From: Chaetorhynchus papuensis
Lineage: Eukaryota; Chordata; Aves; Passeriformes; Rhipiduridae
Reading direction: 5' to 3'
Assembly: GCA_013396525.1 (NCBI GenBank)
Contig: VWYX01000359.1
Span: 651,440-715,439 of the forward strand
DNA: 64,000 nucleotides
A model generated the notes under the pieces. The model was not told the origin of the DNA and did no database searches. It saw nothing but the letters and a program-made list of their open reading frames with translations. A program made the position numbers and the translations under genes. Below are positions 52,201 to 63,200 of this stretch, in pieces (positions within the stretch are counted from its first letter, which is position 1; each line of letters opens with the position of its first letter).

Positions 52201-55200
52201 AGTTGAAGATACTGTCTTGTTATTTACCAAGAGCGAATTTTATAGCTCCATGTTTTTGTGGTGGTAAAGGAAATGAACAAAAACGGAGAGATTTCTAACT
52301 TGATCATACAGCTGCTGCTGCTACCACGAGGCTTTCATAGACCAATTCCTTTAAAAGCATTCAGAAGCCTGGATCCTGCAAGGGACAGCTGCTTGTTCTA
52401 AGTGACAGAACTAAGCTTTGTTGGAGCGTAGTTTGGAGCTTTGTTTAGTGGTTTTATTAGGACTTGGCCAAGAATTTCCGTTCATCTTGTCCTGAAGCAG
52501 ATTTTAGAGGGTATGTCTTCAAAGCGGAATTAGTTTAGGAAGTATGTCCCCACTACGGAGCCCTACTTGGGTGAGACTTCAGCTAGTGCTGGGATAGCTT
52601 AGCAAGTAGGCAAGGTGTTGTGGGGTTTTTTTATTTATCTGAACTCATTTCAACTGGTCTATGAGTCCATCACAACAAGTATCAGCACTTGGGTAACCAG
52701 TGCGTGCTTTGGTCTGCCTTGTTTGGCTCCTGATAACAAGTCCATCACCAGCGATTAGTAAAACACCAGTGACTCTTGAGGTATTCTGCTAATTGCCGCC
52801 TCTCAGACCATTTGAAATAGGTTGCCACACCCTTCTGGCAAAGAAAACCCAATTCCAATGTGTGTATAAAAGAGGAGAGGAAAAAAAGCAATGTGAGAAT
52901 TTTTCACTCCTTGCCTTTCTGAAGGATTCACATGTAGTGTTACACTGTTTTTTCTGCAGCCTGCTTTGTTTTCATTTGGGGATCTTCAAAGGGGACTTCG
53001 GTGTTGTAGTGAGATGTGCATGAACAGCTGACTATGAGTTCAAAAGCATTTGTGTAGATTGAAAGCTGGTTTATTTTCCACGTGCCAAGAATCAGTTTTG
53101 TTTGATTTAGATGAAACTAGATTATGGCATTGAAAACCCAACTGTATTAACATTCTTACATAAAGCAAGTTGGGAAGTGATGTTACAGTTGAACTAATTG
53201 TTAATTATACAAATAGTCTTGCTGCATATTTTCTTAAGACTTTGGGAATGTTTTGTGATGCAGTAGATTTGGAGAGTTTTTATTCTGAGGGGAAGATAGA
53301 GTAGTAAATGAGTTAGGAATGAAGATACTAAACAAGGCAATTTTTTCACTTGGAAGCATGCTTAAAATTGATTAAATATTTGCTTTCAAGAATTTAATCT
53401 CCATCTTTGAGGCATGAACATGCTACCTCTGTCTTTCTCCTTTGGGCTTGTTGTAAAACTCTATTCAGGCCTTTGTGGTGCCTTACATAATGGGTAATGC
53501 TATGGAGGATCAGCACCCTTCTTTTGTTAAGGTCCTGCTTTTGTCCTGTTGTTCACTTGACATAGCCAGAAAGAAGGGCTAATGGTTGCTGAATAGCAGC
53601 TTGTGATGAATTTGAGGATTGGGCTTTTCAAACCCTGAGCCTGCCACTGTCGTTGCTGATGATAATCTACTCCTTCTGTGCTGTTTAAAAACCAAAACAA
53701 AATAAGAAAAAAAAAACCCTTCTGCACATCTGAAAAAAAAAAAAGGAATTCTGTTTGGTTTATTATTGAAAACAAAAAATGTAGATTGTTTTGTAAGAAA
53801 TAGGGGTGTTTCAATTTGGGTATTTCAGATTTAAATCTCTTAAATTTCACGGTTCAAATAGTGATTTATCAAAGATCTGGGGGTAAAAAAGAAAGAGCTT
53901 GGTGATTTTTTTAAACTGTTCTCTACTCCGCAAAGGGAAACATACGAAACAACTGCAATTAAGTTAAAAAGGAGGGGAAAAGTCACCCTCTCCTTGCATC
54001 CCAGAACAGACTACCTGTTTTTGCACTATTGTTATAATACAGATTATTCCCATGTGAATATTTTAAGGCCTGTCTAGGGACCTACCTTATCTGTAGCTCT
54101 TTAATTCCAGGCAGTTGTTTGCCCAGTCTGAGATGATTTTAGGTTTACTGGGTGTAGCACTCAATTGCAGTGAATTGCTGCAAGAGTAGAAACTGCTCAG
54201 GAGGCACTACCCTGGGGAAAAGTGGAATTGTTGGATGGGAATAGCTATTAGTGAGAGCAGCTGTGAGGACACAAAAGCAAGCCCCAAACCAAGACTCAGT
54301 GCAAACATCTTGAGGAACAGCTGTGGAGTTTCTCTTTTTTTGAGCTGGGTCCTGAGAAATTCCTTCTGGGAAGGGAAGTGTTAAGACTTGTTACCCTGTT
54401 TTTGTGAGGGCAGTGTTTCATAAAGAACTGCAGGAGGAGTCACATGTAGCATTTCTGCTTTGATTACCTATTAAAAATACATGCCTTGTTTGGCAGACTT
54501 TTTGCACTCAGGTAACTTCTGATGGTGTGATAAGGACATGTTTTATTTACAGTAGGGGACCTGCATTCTTATGTCTCTTTTGTCCCACTTTCAAATTCTG
54601 TAAGCTGCTCTCTCACAAAGATTGATTCCAACGGGCTTCTGCTTAAATATGCAGTGGTATCACATTCCTGGATGCACGACAGAGAGGAGGCATGGACAGA
54701 TGTCTGCAGTGATCATGTATTTACTGCAGGTTTTGCATCCAGTAGGCAAATCTCATCTGCAGAGGATGCTCTAAGAGGTGACCCCTGTCAGGAGGTGGTT
54801 GTCACCTAAACCTGGGTGAGTCCCCTGAGGAGCAGGGGAGTGGGGAAAGCCTACCTGGGGTGCCAGTGTTAACTTTGTTTCAAAGACCATGCAGAACTCC
54901 ATGAGGGTTTTCAGTGCCCATAATTCCACCTTGGTAGGACAATTTTTTGCTTCCCTGCTGGACACTGAGCCGTACTGTTCCTCAAAAGTGTTTTGCTGCT
55001 AAGACATAAACCACTGAAACAAATCCCTCCTCAGTACGTTGAGCAGCTTTTGCTGTTTTCCTCCGGTGAGGATGTAGGTGCAGCTTCCAGCTGTTGTTTG
55101 GAAGTGTTGCCACAGGATGGGGCTGTTGCACTGCCCAAACGGGATCTGTCACCTCCAAGAGCTGCGACCAGGCGCTGTTTTCAGTGCTAACCTGAAACTA

Positions 55201-56002
55201 CACTCCCGGCCCTTTTCCTTATTATTCGCCACTCCATGTAGTGGGCCTCGAGTGTATCCACTTCCAAGAGGTAGGAAATTTGGAGCAAGGTGTTGTTGGC
55301 TTGCTGAGAGTAGATCAACTTTGTTTCTTTTAGAGGTGGCTTTGTACCGTATGACAAGCCCAGGTAGTGAGGTAATAATTCACATAAAGGGGATTTGGTT
55401 CACGTATCACCAAATATGTTAAATATTAAATTGGGGGGGGGGTGTTAAACTTTTATTAAATCCATATTTATGTTTTAGAAATGTGCCAAGAAGTGTTCTA
55501 ATGAAGCAGCACCTGGGGGTTAATAAATGATATCATGAATCTATTCTGATTGCCAAGAAAGATTTTAATAAAGCAAGCCATGCCCAGGGTTGACTGTTTC
55601 ATCCATGAGGAATAATTGTTTTGTTTCCATATTTCTTTTATTGGTTGGTTAAAACAAGTTTGCTTCTTAGCATCAAGTCATTTTAGGTTGTTCTGTGTGT
55701 TTCTGTACCATTTGCACAAAGAGCTGGCCCTCGGTCTGCCGATTGTGGGAGGTGTTATTTTGATTGCATGAAGACCTTCCATCTTTTACTGCCTTTCACA
55801 TTTATCTCATGTTCCTCTCTTCTTTCTTCTCCTCCCCTGAAACATTTAGGGTAAAGTGAAGTCTGAAGAGGGGCCAGAATGGAATATACTGCGTGATGAC
55901 TTCATGATGGGAGCATCTATGAAGGACTGGGACAAGGAAAGCGATGGAGAGGGCAACAGTGAAGAAGGAGGTGCTCTGAAACAAGAAGATGACAGTGACT
56001 GA
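34226..56002 (+). CDS. RRP15: RRP15, ribosomal RNA processing protein 15 homolog (spliced, 5 coding exons)
   Basis: The joined exons encode 262 residues; human RRP15 has about 282 (from memory). RRP15 is a nucleolar factor of pre-60S ribosome assembly, needed for processing of the 27S/32S pre-rRNA (family knowledge). Visible features: a short Ala/Ser/Asp-rich N terminus; an acidic stretch at about residues 22-55; the family signature GWADAMAKVLNKK at 68-80; a highly charged Lys/Glu/Arg helix at about 88-118, probably coiled coil; the conserved EWEMMCRVKPD block and NLQRIATRGVVQLFNAV spanning exons 3 and 4; KAGSSERKRAKL in exon 4; and the C-terminal DDFMMGASMKDWDKESD block, followed by an acidic tail. 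All four introns are GT-AG and every junction keeps frame (phases 1, 0, 2, 0). No frameshift or internal stop is seen. The start is the first in-frame ATG and has A at -3 and G at +4. Identity is very secure; most divergence is in the N-terminal 65 residues. Confidence 0.97.
34246..34255. promoter_or_regulatory. Palindromic E-box in RRP15 exon 1
   Basis: CCCACGTGGG is a perfect 10-bp palindrome with a canonical CACGTG core at 34248-34253. It begins 20 bases downstream of the A of the start codon, inside coding sequence. CACGTG in a CpG-island promoter is the preferred site of MYC/MAX and USF, and ribosome-biogenesis genes are frequent MYC targets (general knowledge). Occupancy here is inference. 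Confidence 0.5.
34287..37550 (+). other. RRP15: RRP15 intron 1
   Basis: 3,264 nt, phase 1. The first 540 nt continue the CpG island. A short CA run lies near 35130-35145. A block at 36110-36330 is dense in homeodomain-type words and is listed separately. A C9 run is at about 37244. I see no additional exon or recognisable transposon. Confidence 0.85.
36110..36330. promoter_or_regulatory. Candidate regulatory block in RRP15 intron 1
   Basis: This stretch packs several ATTA-core words into about 200 bases: GAATTAG near 36140, TAATTA at 36181-36186, TTAATGA near 36200 and CATTAATGG near 36214. It has no simple repeat and no open frame, a composition typical of conserved non-coding elements. Function is inferred from composition only. 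Confidence 0.25.
37551..37825 (+). CDS. RRP15: RRP15 coding exon 2
   Basis: 275 nt encode residues 21-112. The acceptor follows an 18-T tract (37523-37540) and AAATCCTTAG; the donor is GTGAGA at 37826. The exon carries the acidic region, the family signature GWADAMAKVLNKK and the start of the Lys/Glu/Arg-rich helix. The genomic frame stays open past the donor for about 85 codons, so unspliced transcripts would make a different C terminus. Confidence 0.96.
37826..39655 (+). other. RRP15: RRP15 intron 2
   Basis: 1,830 nt, phase 0, GTGAGA donor and ATAATGCAG acceptor. It is ordinary mixed-composition intron sequence. I recognise no repeat, RNA gene or additional exon. Confidence 0.9.
39656..39753 (+). 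CDS. RRP15: RRP15 coding exon 3
   Basis: 98 nt encode residues 113-144 and the first two bases of Arg145. The acceptor is ATAATGCAG and the donor GTAAAA. The peptide includes EWEMMCRVKPDVV and NLQRIAT, among the best conserved parts of the Rrp15 family. Confidence 0.97.
39754..40595 (+). other. RRP15: RRP15 intron 3
   Basis: 842 nt, phase 2, the shortest intron. The acceptor follows a T-rich tract ending TTCCCTGTCCCAG. Nothing else recognisable. Confidence 0.9.
40596..40797 (+). CDS. RRP15: RRP15 coding exon 4
   Basis: 202 nt complete Arg145 and encode residues 146-212. The acceptor is CCTGTCCCAG and the donor GTAGGC. The peptide runs GVVQLFNAV, then KKAGSSERKRAKLMSSV and RDFIDVLRNMEG, and ends in a Lys/Gly-rich basic linker. 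The basic stretches suit a nucleolar RNA-associated protein. Read-through into intron 4 would add about 23 codons before a TAA. Confidence 0.97.
40798..55849 (+). other. RRP15: RRP15 intron 4 (about 15 kb)
   Basis: 15,052 nt, phase 0, about two thirds of the gene. It contains T/G-rich tracts (for example a TTTG run near 41935-41955), a G9 run near 42782, an A/T inverted repeat at 45974-46018 and a G11 run near 55432. The open frames inside it (such as 45794-46243) lack protein-like composition. I recognise no CR1, LTR, snoRNA or nested gene, though diverged repeats could be missed by eye. Confidence 0.8.
55850..56002 (+). CDS. RRP15: RRP15 coding exon 5 (terminal)
   Basis: 153 nt encode residues 213-262 and the TGA stop at 56000-56002. 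The acceptor is preceded by a long C/T tract and AACATTTAG. The peptide starts GKVKSEEGPEWNILR, then has the conserved DDFMMGASMKDWDKESD, and ends in a Glu/Asp-rich tail close to that of other vertebrates. The 3' UTR follows directly. Confidence 0.97.
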   Translation, partial: GKVKSEEGPEWNILRDDFMMGASMKDWDKESDGEGNSEEGGALKQEDDSD

Positions 56003-56413
56003 ATGAAACTGAAAGCCATTCAAGATAACGTTTTATCTTCTTAAGTTTGTTTGGATAAAAAGTCAGCATTCTGTGAATGTACAACACTTGGAGGATACCT
56101 CTTTTAAAAGAAAAAAAAAGACTTACACAACCTTGGAGTGTTTTCTCCTCCATGTCAAACTTTTATTTAATATAGCTCCATTTGCTATACTGAAATCCTG
56201 AAATATTTTCCAAAACAAGTATAATTTTCAACATATTTCCAAAACATTTTGTACAGTCAAAATAGTGGCACTTGCCCAATGAAAGATAGATTTTGCCAAG
56301 GTCATTAAAAGTTTATACATTAGTCATGGCAATTGATGTATTAGTGTGCCTGCATTTCCAAATCACTGTCGCACTTTGAAAAGTTGTTGCAATTTGCAAT
56401 AGAAATGGCTTAC

Positions 56414-56419
56414 AATAAA
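56414..56419 (+). terminator. RRP15 polyadenylation signal 1
   Basis: AATAAA about 410 nt after the stop codon. The downstream 40 nt are not clearly T/G-rich. Confidence 0.55.
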
Positions 56420-56499
56420 CACAGAAATGCCGTCACCTCGTAAAGTTATCGGACTCCTATCGAGTCTTTACTACTTTGGCCAGGAAAGGTTCTGTAGAT

Positions 56500-56505
56500 A
56501 ATAAA
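56500..56505 (+). terminator. RRP15 polyadenylation signal 2
   Basis: AATAAA about 500 nt after the stop, with a good T/G-rich downstream element from about 56523 to 56560. Confidence 0.55.
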
Positions 56506-56530
56506 GGAAAGTAACCATTAATGTGATAGT

Positions 56531-57077
56531 TCTGGTCTTGGAGCATTGGTTTGATTGGAGACGACTCTGGAATCATAATTATAAAAGGAGAGACTCGACT
56601 CCACTGATTGGGTTTAGTATTTATATATGTATATATATATATGTATGTATATATAAATGGTTTTTCCATTGCAAGTCTGAGATTGTGTAAGCTAAGAGTC
56701 AGGTAGGAGAGGAAAGGACAGTCATTGCTATTGGTTTCGTTGGGGAGGGTTTCTAGCAGAACCACATGAAATTGTGTTCAGTGTTGCTTCATTTGCAGCT
56801 CTGGTGTTCTTGCCTTTGTCAGTGAGGAGCTGGAGCTCTGAGATTCGTCCTGTGGGTTTAGCCAGCTCTGATGCTAATTCCTCAGGTCTGCAAAGGGTCA
56901 GAGGAGCCCTTCCTCTCAGGTGTGTGCCCCAGCAGTAACAAATGTGGAAGTCATCGGGGTAACACAACTGGCTCTGTTTAACCTACAGCAGTTTCTCCTC
57001 AGCAGTTGTTGGTTGCAGAGGTGCAGAGGCTAACACACATGATGAAAATATATTTTCTGTAAGCATATGCCTACAGA
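56531..57077. other. Downstream flank of RRP15
   Basis: Contains the TA/TG microsatellite listed separately and otherwise unique sequence. No gene seen. Confidence 0.7.
56618..56656. repeat. TA/TG-rich microsatellite
   Basis: Mixed TATATATG and TATATA units shortly downstream of the RRP15 polyadenylation signals. Confidence 0.85.
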
Positions 57078-57240
57078 AGCAATTGTGTGGTGATTAAGGT
57101 GTTCTAAATGAGAGGCTGGGGTTGAATTCTGCTGCCTTTGCTGTTCCAGACTGACTGTCTGATGCTGTGCCATTTGTTTAACTTTGCTATCACATTTCCC
57201 CATTTGCTATGTGAAGAAAAAGCCTTGGGGCCTATTAATT
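57078..57240 (+). mobile_element. MIR/CORE-SINE-like ancient SINE
   Basis: GTGTGGTGATTAAGGTG resembles the A-box region of MIR and GGGTTGAATTCTGCTGCC its B-box region. The following CTGTCTGATGCTGTGCC, GTTTAACTTTGC and TTTCCCCATTTGCTATG fit the MIR core in order. It is highly diverged, as expected for an element older than the bird-mammal split. Recognised by eye from the consensus. Confidence 0.55.
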
Positions 57241-60200
57241 GATACTTAAAATACATAGTGCTGTTCTATCCACCTCTACAGATGCCTTACATACAAGCCT
57301 TTCTTTGTACCTGCTTATGGGCGAGATATGATTAGGAACAACTTTGAAATTCTCAGTCTTCAGCATGGAAACATGCAGTAGGATTTAGATTTTCCTAATG
57401 AAGGCATTGTTTGAACTTTGTGTGTACTGCAGGATAAAAAATATAGGTACAAAATGGCAGAGAAACCCATCCCAACAACTGGCAACCATTGTCTTATCCC
57501 TAGCCTATTCATCTGGTATATATTGTAGCATAATTCTTTGAGGAGAACTCAAAGCTAGCAGCAGAAATGTTTAGATTTTCAAGCTGTTTTGAGTGTTGAA
57601 CATATTAGATATCTGAGGAGACATTAGTTTGTGGCCTGATATTTATTATCACAAACGAAGGCGCACGCCCAAAATACCAAGTGGCAAAACCACAGGAGTC
57701 TGACATATGGTTATCCCAGCTTCTGAAGGCTCCACATCTGTACAGCTGTGCAGGGACAGTCACCGTCTCACTAGTGCAGTGCAGAAACGTGCTGCTGTGG
57801 GGTCCGAGTCCACGAAGCAGCAGAGCATTCTAACCTGACACTGCCTTCTTTCTACAGAGTTCAGCTGCTTTCTGTGGAAAAATTACATCAGCACCCTTAA
57901 ATCTACAGTTGTTCTCTAGTTTCATATCAGCGGTTTCTTTCCATAATCAAACTTCTGGAAAATAATCTTAAGTTTTTCTTAGGGACTGCGGCATCCTGAG
58001 GTGATTATTAAAAATTTCAGAAGGCTTTCCAAATACTTTTAGAATACTTGGGTGTTTATTTGTGCGTTTTTGGAGTCGTGTTTTGATTAAAGCATTGAAG
58101 TGTCTCTTGTGTGTTTAAGAAAAATGTGGACTCTATCAATATTGCTAAAGGTATTTTGAGCCTCCTTTTCATTTAGAGTGCGTAGCCTATATGTGGAGAG
58201 CATTTCTTGTCTTTTAAGAAGCATAATACTTATATTTTTATGTATGTGGAGTAGTTATTTAAATTTTATACTGTACCTTGTCTTTGCCTTGTTCTTTTTT
58301 TGTGCCATATGCCAAGAAGCTCCGAGAATTACAAAAATTGCTAACTACGTATTTTGACTTTAGGCTGCTTTATTTCACAAGTTTTGTTTTTGTTGACTAG
58401 CAGTTCAAAAGATCTTGTTCAGCCCAGGCACCTTCCAGTCTCTTCTCTGAGCTGCCCTACCCCCTTTTTCAGTAATGTTCTTCCTCTTCAACAGCTACCA
58501 AGAACAACCTTCAGCAGCTTTTCCCAGCAGTCAGAGTGCTCACTCTGTTTTTCCTGCTCCCATGAATATCTCTGCTCAAGCAAAGCTGTGCTGCTGCCCT
58601 TCATTCCAGAGAGCATGAATCATCTCAACTTTGTATATTTCTGTACCTATCTATATAAAGCCAATAAGGATGGGGTGGTTCCAGTTTTGTTAGGCTTCAG
58701 GCCAATTCCAGAGTATGTAAAGTTTAATATTCTATGGATTGCACGCAAAGAAAGAGTTTTGTTTAATAAGAGAAGGCACAGGGTCAGCTCTTCCCCATGT
58801 CTCTTGTCCCCTGGTCTAATTTCTCTGCACATTATTTGGGCTAACTTTTTTTCAGCAAGGAAAGCATGAGTTGGCCTATGGAAAAAAATAACTGTCTTGT
58901 CCCTGCTTTTCTTCAGCCTCCTGTTAGGGAAACACTTTGGGAGTGGTGATGGAATATTCTTGTTGTGCCTGATGCCACTGTACCGCAGCATCTTCGCTGC
59001 TGAAACCTGGAGGGAAGAGCTCCCACTTCTGCAGCTGTGAGGCAGGTTCTCCTGGGTTCACAAGTTGAGCAGAGCAAAAGAGCTGGAAGCTGCTTCCTCG
59101 TGAAGATAGGGCTTTTTTGTCTGATTTGTTTTAAAGAGAGAAATTAATTGTTTGGAGGCCATAGAAGTATTTTGACTATCTGATGCTTCCAGAAGAAGGT
59201 GGTCTGTAGAGCTGCATCTGTTCGGAGCTGGCTCAGTAGCTGTCTCTGGGGAGGAAGGCAGAAGTCATCTGGCACAAAACACTCTGCACAACTGAAAATG
59301 ACAAACTTCTCATTCTTATGAAATGAGTCCTGGCACAGTTAATATACACACAGAGCAGTCATCAGTGTTGTTCACTTCCAATCCCTGCAAATTGCTCAAT
59401 GATTTCTTCAAGACTTGCTGAGGTAAGGAGTGAGAGGGCCAGGAGAAGGCTTGAGGTAGTGGAGACTCAAGATCATGTTACACAGATTGGGTCCTTGTGC
59501 TAAGTAAGATGTTAAACTCGGGAGTCTAAGACCTCAGACGCTGGAGACTGAACAAGTTCTTGATTAACAGATGGTGGAGGACTGTAGATTTCATTTACTG
59601 ATGTTGTAAAGCAGTGGCTTCTAACCTCTTGCAGCGTGTAAACCTCAAATGTTTCACCTCTGTAAGTGATCTAGCAGATAAAGGCTTTTCCTTAATCATT
59701 CTTTTTCAGACTTGTAGCAATGGCTGATACTTCTTAGATAAAGCATTTTGTTGCTTTTCAGTTACTCTTTTGTCTTAGAGGACATGTTGAAAATGAAACT
59801 CCAGTCAAACTGAGTACCTTCAACGTGAAAGATCCTTGTGTTTGTGTAATGCTTCATCCCTTGGAATGCCTTATTTTTGTTTAAATCTATGTGTTTAACC
59901 TGTTGGATACGAAATTGTTAAATGAAGTAGGGCACTTTCATCAAGCTTTTGGATGTGAACTCATGAGCATAAGTGGCTTCCAAGAGGCACTTTGGAAGGT
60001 GATTTTAGGAATACTCATAAAAAGCATTATTTCTTCACAGTGCCTCAGTTGATTCAATAACCCATTCTCTCATGCCAGTGCATGAACTTTTGGAGCATTA
60101 TTTTAAACGTTTTATGAGTGTTTCTTAACTCTGTTTTCAGTATATGTGGGGGTGTTAATTGTGAATTGCTAAACCAGGATCAAACTTGCATTGAGGTTTT

Positions 60201-63200
60201 GATACCGCTAGGATTTCTTACATAGTGTTCTCAGGAGTAGCTGGATAATTAATAAAACAGTTCACTTACAAGATAAACTGGTTACACTTCTTATCAGAAG
60301 CTTCATGTGTAATTGAGAAATGGTTAAATATAAAACCTGCTGGTGTTATGTTAATAGTTCTTTAAATCATCTGTTGTAGGCATGTGTGATCATAAGTAGA
60401 AGGTAACAGAGGGTTGTTTGCTGTAGTTTTAAAATCTGAAGTACGTAAGAGATTCCACCAGCCATTTATGAGCCCTTTGTAAAGTGCATTATGAATATAG
60501 TCTTGGAGATTGTGACTTGAGGCCCTTGGCTATTCAATCACTCTCTTGCTTTGAACTTTGCTTTTCTATCCTGATAAAGGAGGGCATTCCCATCGTGTTC
60601 AGAACAGAAAAACTTGCAAGTGTTGCTTGATGCAAGCAACAAGATAGTGAAAAGCTTTCTTGATCATGTGGATTTTGCATTGACTTTCAGGTTGAGTACA
60701 GTTTATCTCAAGCGGATTTTCTTTGGTTTTTAAGTGATCCATAAATTTCAAGTTTTGTGGGCAATGAAATGGCCTTTTACTTAGGGTACCCTATGTCCAG
60801 GGACAAGAACTGGCCTGTGTCCATTTCAGGAAGGGTGCCTGAGGTCAGGCAGCTGAATGAAAACTGTCACTGGAGAGCCGAGTGCCCGAGCTGTTGGTAA
60901 TTGAGCCTTTGACATACCTGCCCATGGGAACTTCACAGTCACACCTCGCAGGGCTGCTTGGAGGCAAAGGGCAATCAAACACACATTGTCAGCCTTTCCA
61001 CCACTGGGTACCTCTGCGTGCTCACTTATAACCCCAGTGAGTTTCCAGAGAGGTTCATATTGCTCAGTAGTGCGATACTGCTGCAGTAGTGTAGGTCTGT
61101 ACAAGAGGTAACAACTGTGTGGTTTTGCACACGGTGGTTCTTTTAGAGCAGTGGAGTATTTGACAGCACCTGCTGAAATTTGCTACATGCTTATGAAAGA
61201 AATACTCATTAATTAAGAATAGACTTCATAAGATTCTGAAGTGAGTGTCTCTTCATGATTAGCAGAAAAAGACTGAAGATCTTTCAGAACCTTCAGACAA
61301 GATCCTCAGTTTAAGGATGCATTACTCAGCCAAAACAATGTACTGGACCCAAGTATTAATACACTTCCAGTATGAACATTGATCACACAGATGCAGCCTG
61401 GGTGGATGATATATTGATATTCATTCTTGTGGATTGTATTAGAAAGGGACTGGTCAGGCCTTGCAAGATGCTGAACACCTTTCCGATGTTGTAGCACTGC
61501 AACCAGCAGGTCAGACCAGGATTGCCAGTGCTGTTCTTGCCATCTGCTGTGTTTTGCCTTTTTTTTTTTTAATTGCTGGAGTGTTCTTTTATTTTAAATG
61601 TTGGTGTCATTGCCTAGAATTAAAGAAGTGGAACACATTTTATGTGAAGAAGATAGTTCAAGAGAGAAGGGAAATGTATGTCTTTCTGTGTCAATATTGT
61701 GCCTCCCAGACACACTGTCTTCAATTCTCATTCACTTCAGTTGCTGCTGAAGCACATTGCTGGACTGTCTGCCTCGTGATTAATTAATTGCTTTCAATTT
61801 TGCAAGACTGCAGTTATGGGTTTGTGGAGTCAGGTCCTTTATGTGAGACACTACTGGGTCTGATGCGCATTTTCAGCCATTTTTACACTTTGATTTAACT
61901 GTTGATGAGATGGATGTTCAAATTACACTGGAATTTGTGAGAGGAGAAATGTCAGCTGTCAGTTTATATCTATGATGGGGAAATTTAGAGACTTGTCCAC
62001 AGAGCCCAGCTAAAACCAGGGGAGTAGGTTGCTTTAATTGCAGTCCCATCTAAAAGATCATCGATTCAGAAGAAGCAGATATTGAACACCTTTGCCACTC
62101 CACAGAGGTGGCTTGTTCAAGATCCAGCTCTAAAATAATCTGGGTATGAATCAAAATTACTACTAGCACAGAAATGGATCTTTCTGTTCTAATTCTAGAT
62201 GGAGTCACCAAGCTGGGAGTTTTGATCAGCCATTCAGGAATACTGCATCCATTGATTTCAGTAGCCAGGCTTAGAAAATGGGTTTTAAAATGTGTAAGGC
62301 TGAAAGGCAAAGACCCCATCTGGTGAGTTCAGCACAAAAGCTTGGTACTGCATGAGGTTTGGTTTGGTTGTGGGTTTGGTTTTGTTTCATGAGGTAATAT
62401 GAACGACGCATTGCTTTCTCTAAGCTTTCTAGGATATTCTTGAGCATGTGTTGCTTAAAAACCATTAGGAAAAAAGCATTTCTGAAGCCATGTTAGCTTA
62501 TTAGAGCTTTTCATCTGTGCAGACTGCACAGGCAGCTTGTGAAGAAGTCAGGATGCCAGACCCAGACCTATTTATTTTCTGTAGCTGCAGAATATGATTT
62601 AAATATGGCATTACTTCCTGGCCCATTTTTGAAGTTGCTGCCAATTAATCTTGCTATACTTGTAATTTTCGTAAAACTTCAACGGTGCAATCTGGGTGCA
62701 CATTCTAACTTGAGTTACATGGTTTTAATTTGTTGAATGAACTCCAGTAGATGCTCTGTTAGGAATACAATATTTCCAGATATCATTTGTGTGTTACTTA
62801 ATGAGGTATAACCCAAATCATCACCGTGCAGTTCAGAAATAGAAGGCAACAGCTGTAATACTGAGAAGGAGATGCAGGTCACGAGTTCAAACCTTGAGAT
62901 TAAAGGGATGACTTTTACCCTACTGTCTTTACTTTGTCATGCTTGCTATAAGTAGATGTCAAGGCCCTCTGGTTTATAAACCACTGAGCTTATATTTCTC
63001 TGTCTTATTTTAATTATTTTTATTTTTAGTTAGTGAATCTGATCATTTTCCTCTGCTGATATTTAAGTCTTACTGACTTAAGTGGAAACAGGATTTCCTG
63101 TGGTGATTAAAACCACAGGTGCTAGGATTAAGGAAGGCCTTTTTTTCAGTGGCACATAGACTAAAACTGTAATGATACAGAGAAGATTAGTGAGGCATCC

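Larger units (their letters stand above)
56003..56530 (+). other. RRP15: RRP15 3' UTR and polyadenylation region
   Basis: A/T-rich sequence follows the stop. Canonical AATAAA hexamers lie at 56414-56419 and 56500-56505. The second is followed within 40 bases by a T/G-rich stretch (TTCTGGTCTTGG, then TTGGTTTGATTGG) that suits a downstream cleavage element. The 3' UTR is therefore about 430 or 520 nt, and the two sites may be used alternatively. Confidence 0.7.

Noticed and set aside
58354..58869. 171-codon + strand open frame downstream of RRP15
   Set aside because: It begins at a TTG, has a Ser/Cys/Leu/Phe-rich composition without domain features, and no splice or promoter context. A chance frame is most likely.
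62870..62910. A second tRNA-derived SINE, suggested by a B-box-like GAGTTCAAACC
   Set aside because: No A-box-like sequence at the right distance and no core or tail match; a single 11-base similarity is not enough.
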